From contig JAWKZI010000002.1 in the NCBI GenBank assembly GCA_041396045.1, positions 124,001-188,000 of the forward strand: 64,000 bases of DNA, in the 5' to 3' direction. Shown one piece after another: positions 1 to 9,200 of this stretch. A program made the position numbers and the translations under genes. The notes beneath the pieces were generated by a model. That model made no database searches and had not been told where the DNA came from. It was given only the letters and a program-made list of their open reading frames with translations. The stretch comes from SHZI01 sp041396045 (GTDB lineage: Bacteria; Pseudomonadota; Gammaproteobacteria; Steroidobacterales; GCA-2729495). Position 1 is the stretch's first letter; every line of letters begins with the position of its first letter.

Positions 1-1
1 G

Positions 2-724
2 ATACAGCTGGTCGACTATAGTGATATCGAGAATCTGGGCATCACGACGATTGATGCCAGGGAGTTCTTGCACGATGGCGGCTGGGACTCGACCCACCGC
101 TACTTCCTGACGGCGGCCAACAAGTCCAATACCGTAGTCGTGGTCGACTCAAAGGATCGAAAGTTGATTGCGAGGGTGCCGGTGGACGAGATTCCGCATC
201 CGGGTCGGGGTGCCAACTTCGTGCATAAAAAGTTTGGCCCGGTGTGGGCGACTAGCGCACTGGGCAACGACAAGATCACACTGATAGGCACCGATCCCGA
301 CGGTCATCCTGACCACGCATGGAAAGTGGTACAGGTGTTGAAGGGGCAGGGCGGTGGTTCGCTGTTTGTAAAGACGCACCCCAAATCGCGCAATCTGTGG
401 GTGGACACGCCACTAAATCCGGAAGAAAAGATCAGTCAGACCGTAGCGGTCTTCGATATCGACAATCTGGACAGAGGCTACAAGGTGTTGCCTATCGCCG
501 CATGGGCACAGCTTGGCCCGGGCGCAAGGCGCATCGTGCAGCCCGAGTACAACCGGGCGGGCGACGAGGTATGGTTTTCCGTGTGGAGCGGCATGACCGA
601 AGAGTCGGCGATCGTTGTGGTCGACGACAGAACGCGCAAACTGAAGAAGGTCATCAAGGGCCCCCGGATCGTCACACCGACCGGCAAGTTCAATGTCTTC
701 AATACGGTACACGATGTGTACTGA
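2..724 (+). CDS. nirS: Cytochrome cd1 nitrite reductase, C-terminal part (5' end outside window)
   Basis: The reading frame is open from base 2 and has no start in the window, so only the last 240 residues are seen. They match the d1-heme eight-bladed propeller of NirS: the stretch HDGGWD near the beginning and the terminal PTGKFNVFNTVHDVY are characteristic of the end of this family. NirS reduces nitrite to nitric oxide in the periplasm during denitrification; the c-type heme domain would lie upstream of the window. The stop codon overlaps the probable start of the downstream porin gene by 11 bases, which suggests a shared transcript. No frameshift is visible in this portion. Confidence 0.93.
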   Translation: MQLVDYSDIENLGITTIDAREFLHDGGWDSTHRYFLTAANKSNTVVVVDSKDRKLIARVPVDEIPHPGRGANFVHKKFGPVWATSALGNDKITLIGTDPDGHPDHAWKVVQVLKGQGGGSLFVKTHPKSRNLWVDTPLNPEEKISQTVAVFDIDNLDRGYKVLPIAAWAQLGPGARRIVQPEYNRAGDEVWFSVWSGMTEESAIVVVDDRTRKLKKVIKGPRIVTPTGKFNVFNTVHDVY

Positions 725-1952
725 GTGCCGGCGTGATACCGCTGTTGTCGTCTCGCTGCTGGCATGGGTGCTGAGTGCGACAACACCAGCACTGGCAGAC
801 GGCCCTGGCGACGAACTTGCGCGTTCCGTTCAGGAGAGCAAGGTCAATCTGGGCTTTCGCTATCGCTTCGAAGCTGTCGATGACGACGCCTTCGTCAACA
901 ATGCGTGGGCCAGCACCTTGCGATCGCGGCTTACAGTGGTGCCGAAGCCGCTGAGTGGTTTCGGCCTGCTGCTGGAAGTGGATGATGTGCGCCACATAGG
1001 TGCCGAAAATTTTAACGACAGCCGCAATGGCGTCACCGACCGGCCCTCAGTCGTCGACCCCGAAGGGACCGATCTGAATCAGGCGCTGTTGCGTTACACG
1101 GGATTTGCTGGCACCGAGCTTGCCATTGGCCGTCAACGTATCGAGCGGAATAACCAGCGTTTCGTTGGTGGCGTGGGCTGGCGCCAGAATGAGCAGACCT
1201 TCGATTCTGTCAGCATCAGTCACCGCTTCAATGAGCATCTGAATGCGTCCTACGCGTACATAAACCGTGTCAATCGTATCCAGGGCCCTGACAAGGGGAC
1301 CCCGCCGGCAGACCTGGACAGCGACACGCACCTGATGGACGCGAGCTACGCGTTCGGGTCGACCCTGACACTGGCCGGCTATTGGTACCTGATGGATTTC
1401 GAAATGCAGGCACGCTCTCCAACCAGGTGCTGGGGATACGGGCCACCGGCGGATTACCGCTGACCAACGACCTCAAGTTCAGTTATGTAGCAGAGTTTGC
1501 CCACCAGACTGACTACGCGGACAAATCCGGTTGATTACTCCGCCAGCTACTATCTGCTGGAAGCCGGAATTGCTGCTGCCCGGATCGTGCTGAAGGCGGG
1601 CAACGAGGTACTGGAGGGCGACAGGACGCCCGGTTCTGCATTCAGGACACCGCTTGCCACCTTGCATGCCTTTCAGGGCTGGGCAGACAAGTTCCTGGCA
1701 ACACCGGACGCGGGCATTGCCGATTTGTACGTGGTGGCGACAGGCAACGCGCTGGGGGCCGATCTCACGCTGCGTCTGCATGACTTCAGCGCGGTTGCGG
1801 GCAGTGCAGAGTGGGGTTCCGAGCTGGATTTCTCAGCGAACTGGCCGATCGGCACACACTATTCGGTGCTGCTCGCGGGCGCCACCTATGATGCGGATGA
1901 TCTGTACAGCAACACGAACAAATACTGGCTGATGCTGACCGCTGCGTTCTGA
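714..1952 (+). pseudogene. Outer-membrane porin, alginate-export (AlgE-like) type, two frameshifts
   Basis: The start at 714 gives a short basic N-terminus, a hydrophobic segment and an Ala-X-Ala cleavage site (TPALADG), a typical signal peptide. The mature part has alternating strands such as VNLGFRYRFE and ELAIGRQRIERNNQRF, typical of the alginate-export barrel family, and ends in AAF. Two frameshifts break the gene. Near 1403 one base is missing beside GAAA; the true frame continues as AGTLSNQVLGIRATGG. Near 1528 one base is missing beside an AAA run, after which the frame reads NPVDYSASYYLL to the stop. The combined length of about 413 codons fits the family. The gene follows nirS with an overlap and may import or export small solutes. 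Either a decayed gene or an indel-damaged sequence. Confidence 0.75.
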
Positions 1953-1957
1953 AAAAT

Positions 1958-2034
1958 TGGTCGGGGTGACAGGATTCGAACCTGCGACCTCTTGCTCCCG
2001 AAGCAAGCGCTCTACCAAGCTGAGCTACACCCCG
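1958..2034 (-). tRNA. tRNA-Pro (anticodon CGG)
   Basis: On the minus strand the 77-base sequence folds as a complete cloverleaf. The acceptor stem CGGGGTG pairs with CACCCCG, followed by A and an encoded CCA. The D arm is GTAGCTCAGCTTGGTAGAGC. The anticodon arm is CTTGC-TTCGGGA-GCAAG, giving anticodon CGG (codon CCG), and the T arm contains GGTTCGAATCC. It lies 5 bases beyond the porin stop codon, transcribed towards it. Confidence 0.97.
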
Positions 2035-2049
2035 CACGAGGGGCGCCAT

Positions 2050-2077
2050 TGTATACGGGAGAGCGGGAATGCGTCAG
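2050..2077 (-). promoter_or_regulatory. Probable sigma-70 promoter for tRNA-Pro
   Basis: Read on the minus strand: a -35-like CTGACG (2077-2072), 16 bases, and a -10 TATACA (2055-2050), placing the transcription start some 6-10 bases before the tRNA 5' end at 2034. The -35 element overlaps the ispB stop codon, so the tRNA would be transcribed independently just after ispB. Confidence 0.5.
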
Positions 2078-3069
2078 TAGCGGCGTTCGACGGCGAAATC
2101 GGCGAGATTGCTGAGCGCGGTCTTGAACGGCGAGTCGGGCACCGGGTCCAGCGCGGAGCGGGCCCGGGTGGCGCAGGCGCGGGCCTTGGCGGCGGTGTAG
2201 GCCAGGGCACCCGTGGTCTGTATGGCATCCTGAATGGCCCGGATGTCGGCCCGGCCGCCTTCCTCGATAGCGCGGCGAATCATCTGTTGCTCGTTGGGTG
2301 AACTGCGCTGCAGGGCATAAATCAGCGGCAGTGTGGGCTTGCCTTCGGCGAGATCGTCGCCGACCTGCTTGCCGAGTTCACCGGGGTTGGCGCTGTAGTC
2401 CAGGGAATCGTCGATCAGCTGAAACGCAAGGCCGAGTTCACGACCGTAGGCGACCAGCGCTTCCTCGACGGCCCGGGTCTGGTCCGCCAGAATGGCGCCG
2501 ATTTGCGACCCGGCCTCGAACAGTTTGGCCGTCTTGCGGTAAATGACATCCATGTAGCGCTGTTCGGTGGTGTCCGGATCGTGGCAGTTCATCAGCTGCA
2601 GGACTTCCCCTTCAGCGATGGTATTGGTCGCATCGGCCAGGACGTCCATGATGCGCATCTGGCCAACCAGTACCATGAGCTGAAAGGCCCGCGAATACAG
2701 GAAGTCGCCCACCAGAACGCTGGCCTCATTGCCGAACACACTGTTGGCGGTGTCCTGGCCGCGGCGCAAATCTGAGCATCAACGACATCGTCATGGAGCA
2801 GCGTGGCCGTGTGAATGAACTCGATGATGGCTGCGGTGACGATGTGCCGGTCGCCCCGGTAGCCACAGGCTCTCGCGGCCATGGCGTTATCAGTGGCCGC
2901 AGACGCTTGCCACCACCACCGACAATGTAGTGAGACACACTGTTTACCAACGCCACATCGCTGCGTAATGCGCGGTGATCTCACGATTCACTGCTGGCCA
3001 GTCGTCGCCGAGCAGGCTGCGAACTGCTTCCAGATCAAATCGAGGGAATTCCGGTTGGACGAGATGCAT
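2074..3069 (-). CDS. ispB: Polyprenyl (octaprenyl) diphosphate synthase, three apparent frameshifts
   Basis: Trans-prenyltransferase making the ubiquinone side chain. All hallmarks are present, but in three frames: an N-terminal start MHLVQPEFPRFDLEAV; then SVSHYIVGGGGKRLRPLI (substrate-binding GGGKR); then the first Asp-rich motif LLHDDVVD; then RRGQDTAN and the second Asp-rich motif QLIDDSLDY to the stop. Each junction is explained by one missing base: near 2965 (CATTACGC, probably CATTTACGC), near 2882 (before GCCATGGCC), and near 2778 (GATGCTCAG, probably GATGCTTCAG, which restores ASDLRRG). The restored protein of about 332 residues matches the family length (E. coli 323). Placement next to rplU-rpmA-obgE is the usual one. 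Since IspB is normally essential, sequence error is more likely than true loss. Confidence 0.88.
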
Positions 3070-3091
3070 GGCGAGCGGAATAATGCCCGCG

Positions 3092-3989
3092 ATGCGGCGT
3101 TCTGTATACCGTGACGTCGGTCTGTTGTCGCTCGTGATACCGGTTTTGATGTTGCTGGCACTGTGCTGGTCGCCGGCATCACTGGCGTTCGGACCATCCG
3201 GCCACCGGATCGTGGGATATGTGGCGGAGCGCTACCTGTGTCGGGAAACACGTATTGCGCTCGAACCTCTATTGATCACCAGGTCCATGACCGGTGAGTC
3301 TGCGGCCGGAAAAACACTGCCTGCGGCCAGTGTTTGGCCAGATACGATTCGACGCCGGACGGAGTGGCAGCACACCAGGCCGTGGCACTACATCAATGTC
3401 AGTGATCACGGCTCAATCAGTCGCGCTGCACGCAGTAATCCGGACAATGTACTGACAGCGCTCACGCGCTTCGAGGCCGAGTTGCGCAATACCTCGCTGT
3501 CGATACGACAACGTGCGATCGCGCTTCGATTCGTCAGTCACTTCGTCGCCGATATTCATCAGCCTTTGCATGTGGGTCGGGCGACTGATCGTGGTGGCAA
3601 TGAGGTTCCTGTAAAGTCGGCGGGCGAGTGGTGAATCTGCATCGTGTGTGGGACGGCCAGCTGTTGTGGAAAAAGGGCGGAGCCGGTCCGCGGGAAATCG
3701 CCAGCGGGTTGCCGCGCCGTTCACCGTCCACGATTGCCCGCTGGCAGGCGACGAATCCCTCTGGACTGGGCCAAGGAGTCAATGGACCTGCGGCCGAAGG
3801 TGTACAGTTTCAAGGTCAGCAATCCCGGGGGCCGATTCTGGCGGTGCTGGCGGCCTGCCAGCCACCCTGTCTACGGCCTATCTGGACGATGCCCGAAGGG
3901 TCGTCCTTGATCGCCTGGAGAGGGCGGAGTACGGCTGGCAGGCCGCCTCAATGCAGCGCTGGGGAGCGCCGGCGGGCTGTCAGCCCTAA
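3092..3989 (+). pseudogene. Secreted S1/P1-type nuclease, several frameshifts
   Basis: The N-terminus (start 3092, or 3083 in the same frame) has a clear signal peptide ending near SPASLA. It is followed by FGPSGHRIVGYVAERYL, ASVWPDTIR and RPWHYINV, and by HFVADIHQPLHVGRATDRGG, the zinc-ligand region of S1/P1 nucleases. The frame then breaks near 3630 and resumes as VNLHRVWDGQLL. It breaks again near 3760 and resumes as LDWAKESMDLRPKVYSF, then again near 3830 and resumes as ATLSTAYLDDARRVVLDRL to the stop. All parts are colinear with the family, so the intact protein would be about 300 residues. Such zinc enzymes cleave single-stranded DNA and RNA outside the cytoplasm. It starts only 14-22 bases from the divergent ispB start, an unusual insertion between ispB and rplU. 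Confidence 0.75.
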
Positions 3990-4018
3990 ATTACAGGTTC
4001 CGGTGAGCCAGCATGTAG

Positions 4019-4047
4019 TTGCCAGCCGGCGGGCAACACACTAGAAT
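4019..4047 (+). promoter_or_regulatory. Sigma-70 promoter for rplU-rpmA
   Basis: TTGCCA (4019-4024) and TAGAAT (4042-4047) are separated by exactly 17 bases, five of six matches to consensus in each hexamer. The start would lie near 4054, leaving an mRNA leader of about 135 bases with several G- and C-rich self-complementary stretches before the rplU start codon at 4191. Confidence 0.75.
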
Positions 4048-4190
4048 TCGTCGTCTTTCCGCGGGGTTGCCTGCGGGGTCAAATCAGGGGTTCCCCACGT
4101 TTTGGGGTAACCAAAGCAACAATCCGTCGCAATCATCAAGCTGGCGACTGTTCGGGATATCCCGGCTGAGCCTGCTCCAGGAATTACTAC

Positions 4191-4508
4191 ATGTACGCTG
4201 TGTTCAAGACCGGTGGCAAACAGTACCGCGCCAGCCAGGGCGAGAAACTGAAGATCGAAAAGCTGGACGCCGTTGCAGGCGACAGTGTTGAATTTGACGA
4301 AGTCCTGATGGTAGGCGAGGGCGCAGCGGTTACGGTGGGGCAACCCCTGGTCTCCGGCGCCAAAGTCACCGGCAAGGTAGTAGCCCAGGACCGTCACGAC
4401 AAAATTACCGTGATCAAGTTCAAGCGCCGCACCACCTACAAGCGCATGCACGGCCACCGTCAGGCATTCACCCTGGTTGAGATTACCGGCATCGCGGCTG
4501 GCGCCTGA
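4191..4508 (+). CDS. rplU: 50S ribosomal protein L21 (bL21)
   Basis: A protein of 105 residues beginning MYAVFKTGGKQYR, the signature N-terminus of bL21, and carrying the FKRRTTYKRMHGHRQ region that contacts 23S rRNA. The length equals the usual 103-105. An AGGA Shine-Dalgarno element lies about 9 bases before the ATG. It is the first gene of an rplU-rpmA operon served by the promoter at 4019-4047, with rpmA 37 bases downstream. Confidence 0.99.
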   Translation: MYAVFKTGGKQYRASQGEKLKIEKLDAVAGDSVEFDEVLMVGEGAAVTVGQPLVSGAKVTGKVVAQDRHDKITVIKFKRRTTYKRMHGHRQAFTLVEITGIAAGA

Positions 4509-4545
4509 TCGCCCCGTATTCAGTTATTTCGAGGTTTAGCAAGTC

Positions 4546-4818
4546 ATGGCACACAAAAAAGCAGGCGGCAGCACACGTAATGGCCGCGATTCCGAATCCA
4601 AGCGGCTTGGCCTGAAAAAGTTTGGCGGCGAGGCTGTTATTGCCGGCAACATCCTGGTCCGCCAGCGCGGGACTGCATATCATCCCGGCAAGAATGTTGG
4701 TCTGGGGCGCGACCACACCCTGTTCGCCACAGCGAACGGAGTGGTGAAGTTCGAAGTGAAGGGCGCCACTGGTCGTCGCGTTGTCAACGTATTGGCAGCC
4801 GACACCGTTACCGCCTGA
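4546..4818 (+). CDS. rpmA: 50S ribosomal protein L27 (bL27)
   Basis: A protein of 90 residues starting MAHKKAGGSTRNGRDS, the conserved flexible N-terminus that reaches the peptidyl-transferase centre. The family motifs GNILVRQRGT and HPGKNVGLGRDHTLFA follow. There is no N-terminal extension needing cleavage, as expected for proteobacteria. It is co-transcribed with rplU and followed by a strong intrinsic terminator at 4873. Confidence 0.99.
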   Translation: MAHKKAGGSTRNGRDSESKRLGLKKFGGEAVIAGNILVRQRGTAYHPGKNVGLGRDHTLFATANGVVKFEVKGATGRRVVNVLAADTVTA

Positions 4819-4872
4819 TCTGGCGTACGCCTGACCGGGTAATGGCGGGCGAGAGCCACGCCACCAATAAAG

Positions 4873-4896
4873 CCCCGCAGTTGCGGGGTTTTTTTT
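4873..4896 (+). terminator. Rho-independent terminator after rpmA
   Basis: A perfect 6-bp stem CCCCGC/GCGGGG (4873-4878 with 4883-4888), extendable by flanking A-T pairs, has the loop AGTT and a run of eight T. It separates rplU-rpmA from obgE. Confidence 0.92.
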
Positions 4897-4929
4897 GTTT
4901 CCGCAGCCGATGCGCAGTAAGTTCGTGAC

Positions 4930-6057
4930 ATGAAATTTGTTGATGAAGCCACTATTCGCGTCGTTGCCGGCAATGGCGGTCCCGGCTGCGTCAGCTTTCG
5001 CCGGGAGAAGTTCATTCCGCGCGGCGGTCCGGACGGCGGCGATGGCGGCGACGGCGGCAGCGTGTGGCTGGTTGCGACCAAAGCGCACAATACCCTGGCT
5101 GATTTCCGGGTCAGTCGGCGATTCGCGGCACGCAGTGGTGAGGGTGGCTCCGGATCGGATTGCACAGGTCGCGGCGGCGAATCGCTGGATGTGCCGGTGC
5201 CATGCGGAACCCACGTTATTGAAGCCGACACCGGTGAGTTGCTAGGCGACCTTACCACCGACGGTCAGCGACTCCTGGTGGCCGCTGGTGGCGAGGGTGG
5301 GCGAGGCAACACCCGCTTCAAGAGTAGCGTTAATCGTGCGCCACGCCAGTCGACGCCCGGGACGCCCGGTGAGCAGCGGACCCTGAAGCTGGAATTAAGC
5401 CTGCTGGCCGACGTTGGCCTGCTCGGGAAACCGAATGCGGGGAAATCCACGCTGTTGCGGGCTGTTTCGGCCGCGCGGCCGCGTGTTGCTGATTATCCGT
5501 TTACCACGCTACATCCAGGTCTGGGAGTCGTATCGGTTGGGCCGCTGCGCAGCTTCGTGATGGCCGATATTCCCGGCCTGATTGAGGGCGCGGCAGATGG
5601 TGCGGGATTGGGCATCCGCTTCCTGCGGCACTTGTCCCGTACGCGATTGCTGGTGCATCTGGTCGATCTGGCGCCGTTTGACGGCAGCGATCCGGCTGAA
5701 GATGCCCGGACCGTGGTTGCCGAACTGGCGCGCTTCAGTCCGGATCTGGCCAACCGTGAGCGCTGGCTGGTGCTGAACAAGACCGATCTCGTAAGCGATG
5801 AAGAGGCCGATCAGCGGCAGGCGGCCATCTGCGCCTTGCTGGGATCGGACCACGAGCCAAAATTTATCTACCGAATCAGCGCGCTGACTGGTGCCGGGGT
5901 GCCGGCGCTGACGATGGCGCTGATGAACCGGCTGCAGGAACTCGCTGCCGAGCAGTCGGCAGACGAAACTTCGCCAGCCGGGGAGGAACTGGAATCGCGG
6001 CCAGAGCAGCGGCCAGAGCAGTTGTCAGAGCAGCTGCCGGAGCAGCAACCCGAGTGA
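4930..6057 (+). CDS. obgE: Obg family GTPase (CgtA/ObgE)
   Basis: Large-subunit ribosome assembly GTPase of 375 residues. The N-terminal Obg fold has the glycine-rich PRGGPDGGDGGDGG (about residues 31-44). The G domain follows with G1 GKPNAGKS (about 166-173), G3 DIPGLIEG (about 212), G4 NKTD (about 283) and G5 SAL. The last 20 or so residues are a low-complexity Pro-Glu-Gln tail made of repeats of the type PEQ-R/L (RPEQRPEQLSEQLPEQQPE), in place of the acidic tail seen in many relatives. It follows the rpmA terminator, so it must have its own promoter in 4897-4929 or depend on read-through. It converges on rpsT with a 2-base gap. Confidence 0.97.
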   Translation: MKFVDEATIRVVAGNGGPGCVSFRREKFIPRGGPDGGDGGDGGSVWLVATKAHNTLADFRVSRRFAARSGEGGSGSDCTGRGGESLDVPVPCGTHVIEADTGELLGDLTTDGQRLLVAAGGEGGRGNTRFKSSVNRAPRQSTPGTPGEQRTLKLELSLLADVGLLGKPNAGKSTLLRAVSAARPRVADYPFTTLHPGLGVVSVGPLRSFVMADIPGLIEGAADGAGLGIRFLRHLSRTRLLVHLVDLAPFDGSDPAEDARTVVAELARFSPDLANRERWLVLNKTDLVSDEEADQRQAAICALLGSDHEPKFIYRISALTGAGVPALTMALMNRLQELAAEQSADETSPAGEELESRPEQRPEQLSEQLPEQQPE

Positions 6058-6059
6058 GC

Positions 6060-6440
6060 TCAGGTCTTGGTTTTAGCCTTGGCCTTCTTTTTAGCCTTCT
6101 TTTTGGCACTGCTACCCTTGCCGGCGGAACGCGTACCAGCCTTGGCGCTGGCCGTCGCCTTGGCGGCTTCAGCATCGGTGCCCAGTGCCTTCACGGCCTT
6201 GTTGAGCCGGCTCTTCTGGCGGGCAGCCTTGTTCCGGTGAGTCAGGCCCTTGTTGACCATACCGTCGAGTTCGGCAGCTCCGGCCTTGAAGGCGGCTGCG
6301 GCGGCGACCGTGTCGCCTGCTTCGATCGCCTGTGCGACCTTTTTGAGGGCGGTGCGCATGCGCGAGCGCAGGGCAACATTATGCTGACGACGTCGTTCGC
6401 TCTGCTTGGCGCGTTTGGTTGCTGACTGGGTGTTCGCCAC
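6060..6440 (-). CDS. rpsT: 30S ribosomal protein S20 (bS20) with long basic tail
   Basis: It begins MANTQSATKRAKQSERRR and contains the S20 helix-bundle motifs NKGLTHRNKAARQKSRLN. At 126 residues it is about 40 longer than E. coli S20 (87). The excess is a C-terminal tail rich in Ala and Lys ending GKGSSAKKKAKKKAKAKTKT, presumably extra contact with 16S rRNA. Position next to murJ, divergent, is the usual gammaproteobacterial arrangement. A promoter is visible at 6494-6522. Confidence 0.97.
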   Translation of the reverse strand: MANTQSATKRAKQSERRRQHNVALRSRMRTALKKVAQAIEAGDTVAAAAAFKAGAAELDGMVNKGLTHRNKAARQKSRLNKAVKALGTDAEAAKATASAKAGTRSAGKGSSAKKKAKKKAKAKTKT

Positions 6441-6493
6441 TGAATACTTCCAGATTATTGGACACAGGCCGCGGAGGCCCGCGACGGGCGCGT

Positions 6494-6522
6494 ATTCTTT
6501 GGTTTCCCCGAGGGGAAGTCAA
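6494..6522 (-). promoter_or_regulatory. Sigma-70 promoter for rpsT
   Basis: Read on the minus strand: TTGACT (6522-6517), 17 bases, AAGAAT (6499-6494), about 54 bases before the rpsT start codon. The spacer contains the palindrome TTCCCC-tcg-GGGGAA-like element, which could also be read on the murJ side. Confidence 0.6.
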
Positions 6523-6543
6523 GGTCGGTAGACTGACGCGCGC

Positions 6544-8204
6544 ATGAGCGACAACGGCAAGCCTGCTATTCCGGACCATCGCATCGGCGAGCCCGCTGGC
6601 CTGCGCCCAGCCGGCCATCGCCTGAATAGCCGCCAGCTCCTGCAATCCACCGGTACTGTGGGTGGCTGGACACTGATATCACGCATTCTCGGCCTGGTCC
6701 GGGATGTGGTCTACGCGCGGCTCTTTGGTGCGACCTACGTGATGGATGCCTTTTTCGTCGCGTTCCGGATTCCGAACATTTTCCGGCGCTTTTTCGCTGA
6801 AGGCGCATTTTCCCAGGCCTTTGTCCCGGTATTTGCGGAGTATGACCAGTCGCGCGAGCGACAGGAGGTGCAGGAGCTGGTGGATCGTGCAGCGGGTACG
6901 TTGGGCGCCATCCTGCTGGTAATTGCGGCTGTAGGCTCGATCGCTGCGCCGCTGTTTGTTGCGCTGTTTGCGCCAGGTTTCATCGCTGAAGGTGGCGATG
7001 GCGGTGCAGGAGCCGATCGCTACGAGTTGGCGGTCGACATGCTGCGCTGGACGTTCCCCTATCTGCTGTTTGTGTCGCTGGCGGCACTTGCTGGTGGCAT
7101 TCTCAACACCTACCACCGGTTTGTCGCCGCAGCTTTCTCGCCGGTACTGCTCAATGTGGTGCTGATCGGCTTTGCCGTGTGGGTTGCTCCACACTTTGCA
7201 CGGCCGGGCATGGCACTGGCCGTCGGCGTGTTCGTTGCCGGCATCCTGCAGTTGGGGTGCATGCTGCCGTCGCTGGCGCGCCTGCGATTACTGCCCCGCC
7301 CACGCTGGGGCTGGCCACACCCGGGTGTGCGCAAAATCCTCAAGCTGATGGTGCCCGGGCTGTTTGGCTCGTCTGTGGCACAGATCAGCATTTTGCTGGA
7401 CACGCTTATCGCCTCGTTCCTGGTTACCGGCGGCATCGGCACTGGCTGTACTACGCCGATCGCATCATGAATTTCCACTCGGCGTATTTGGCATTGCGCT
7501 GGCCACCGTGATGCTGCCAAATCTGTCGGCCAGCATGCCGCGCAGGCACCTGAGGATTTCTGTCGCACGCTGGACTGGGCGCTGCGTCTGGTGGTGTTGA
7601 TCAGTCCCGGCGGCACTCGGCCTGATGATCCTGGCTGGTCCGATGCTCGCGACTCTTCCTATGGTGGCGCATTCAGCGAGCACGATGTAGTCAGGCCACC
7701 TACAGCCTGGCTGCCTACCTGCCGGTTTGATGGGATTCACGCTGGTAAAGGTATGGCGCCAGGCTTTCCGCCTGGCAGAACACCGCGACCCCGGTCCGCA
7801 TCGGACTGATTGCACTGGGTTCAACCATGACGATGAACCTCGTGTTTGTGGTGCCATATGCCATGACTGGCGGGCTGGCGCCTCACGCCGGACTCGCGGC
7901 CACGACTTCGATCGGCTCATTTATCAATGCGGCGCTGCTGTATCGGGGGTTGCGCCGCACCGCTGTGTTCACACCCCAACCGGGCTGGGGGCGCTTTCTG
8001 CTCCAGGTGTTGCTGGGCGTGACCCTGATGTCCGCGCTGCTGATTTTCCTGAAGCCGCCGACGTCGGCGTGGCTTGCTGCAGGTGGATGGACCCGCAGCG
8101 GCTGGCTCGTCCTGACCGTTGGAGGCTCTGGCGTGGTCTATTTTGCCACCCTGCTGGCGGCGGGATTACGCCCGGCCGATCTGCGCTTGCGCGCCGTCTT
8201 ATAA
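6544..8204 (+). CDS. murJ: Lipid II flippase MurJ, frameshifted in the middle
   Basis: Polytopic MOP-superfamily flippase that exports lipid II for peptidoglycan synthesis. Residues from 6544 to about 7445 are intact: SRILGLVRDVVYARLFGAT, DAFFVAFRIPN, FRRFFAEGAFSQAFVPVF, all MurJ signatures. Between about 7445 and 7830 the frame changes repeatedly. Colinear pieces are WLYYADRIMNF, PLGVFGIALATVMLPNLSAS, FCRTLDWALRLVVLIS, LGLMILAGPMLATL, GAFSEHDVV and GFTLVKV. From 7827 the frame is again open to the stop at 8204. At least six junctions are needed, nearly all solved by one missing base, often in C runs such as AATTTCC(C)ACTC. The gene is normally essential and the restored length of about 555 codons is in range, so indel error is likely. 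Confidence 0.9.
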
Positions 8205-8231
8205 TCCCTGTTTTTTTGGTGCCCGGGAATC

Positions 8232-9200
8232 ATGCGAGTCTTCCGTCGGCCGCGGCCGACAGTACCAGCAGTACCCTCCGGCTGTGTGGCCACAATCGGG
8301 GTCTTTGACGGTGTACATCTTGGTCACCAGCGCATTCTCGAGCGCGTGCTGGCGGTGTCAGTACAGCAAGCCGTTCCATCTCTGGTATTCAGTTTCGAAC
8401 CGACCCCGCAGGAGGCGATGAATCCGTCGAATCCGCCGGCGCGCCTGATGCGGCTACGGGAGAAGGTCCTGGTGCTTGACGCAGCGGGTCTGGACTACCT
8501 GTACTGTCCGCCATTCGAAGGGGCATTGCAGTCGTTGTCTCCGGAGGAATTCATAGAGCACGTGCTGGTACAGCGGCTGGGTGTACGCCACCTGGTTGTG
8601 GGCGATGACTTTCGCTTTGCCAGGCGCCGGGCAGGAACCTATGCCCATCTTGAAGCAGGAGGCCGACAGTTCGGCTTTGGTGTCGAAGCGGTTGGCGGTG
8701 TTACGTTGGCGGGTCAGCGGGTTTCCAGCACGGCCGTTCGCCAGGCACTGGCGGCCGGCGATCTCGAGCGTGCGCAGTCCCTGCTGGGCCGGCCATACCG
8801 GATGGTTGGGCGCGTCAGCCGGGGGCGACAACTGGGGCGGAAGCTGGGATTTCCCACCGCCAACATGCGTCTTGATCGGCGCGTGAGTCCGGTAAGCGGC
8901 ATTTTTGCAGTCCGCATCCACGGGATCGACAAGGTGCCACGCGACGCGGTGGCGAGTGTGGGTACAAGGCCCACAGTCGGTGGTGTAGAGCCGCTGCTGG
9001 AAGTTTACGTCTTCGACTTCAATGGCGATCTCTACGGACGCCAGGTGGCTGTAGATTTCGTCGCGCGGTTGCGTGACGAGGCGCGGTTCGACGATCTGGA
9101 CGCGCTACGCGGGCAGATGGAGCGCGATGCCGCCAAAGCCCGGGAAATTCTGGCCAATACCAACCAGTGCCAGCAGACAGATACAAGGAACAGAAAGTGA
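8232..9200 (+). CDS. ribF: Bifunctional riboflavin kinase/FAD synthetase
   Basis: A protein of 322 residues. The N-terminal nucleotidylyltransferase domain has GVFDGVHLGHQ (about residues 21-31, the HxGH motif) and VVGDDFRFARRRAGT. The C-terminal riboflavin kinase domain has RGRQLGRKLGFPTANM and later VDFVARLRDEARFDDLDAL. It converts riboflavin to FMN and FAD in the cytosol. It sits 27 bases after murJ and its stop codon overlaps the GTG start of ileS, the standard ribF-ileS-lspA unit. Confidence 0.97.
   Translation: MRVFRRPRPTVPAVPSGCVATIGVFDGVHLGHQRILERVLAVSVQQAVPSLVFSFEPTPQEAMNPSNPPARLMRLREKVLVLDAAGLDYLYCPPFEGALQSLSPEEFIEHVLVQRLGVRHLVVGDDFRFARRRAGTYAHLEAGGRQFGFGVEAVGGVTLAGQRVSSTAVRQALAAGDLERAQSLLGRPYRMVGRVSRGRQLGRKLGFPTANMRLDRRVSPVSGIFAVRIHGIDKVPRDAVASVGTRPTVGGVEPLLEVYVFDFNGDLYGRQVAVDFVARLRDEARFDDLDALRGQMERDAAKAREILANTNQCQQTDTRNRK

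Noticed and set aside
4048..4190. Riboswitch or ribosomal-protein leader structure before rplU
   Set aside because: The leader has GC-rich self-complementary segments, but I could not match a known motif or a stable alternative terminator.
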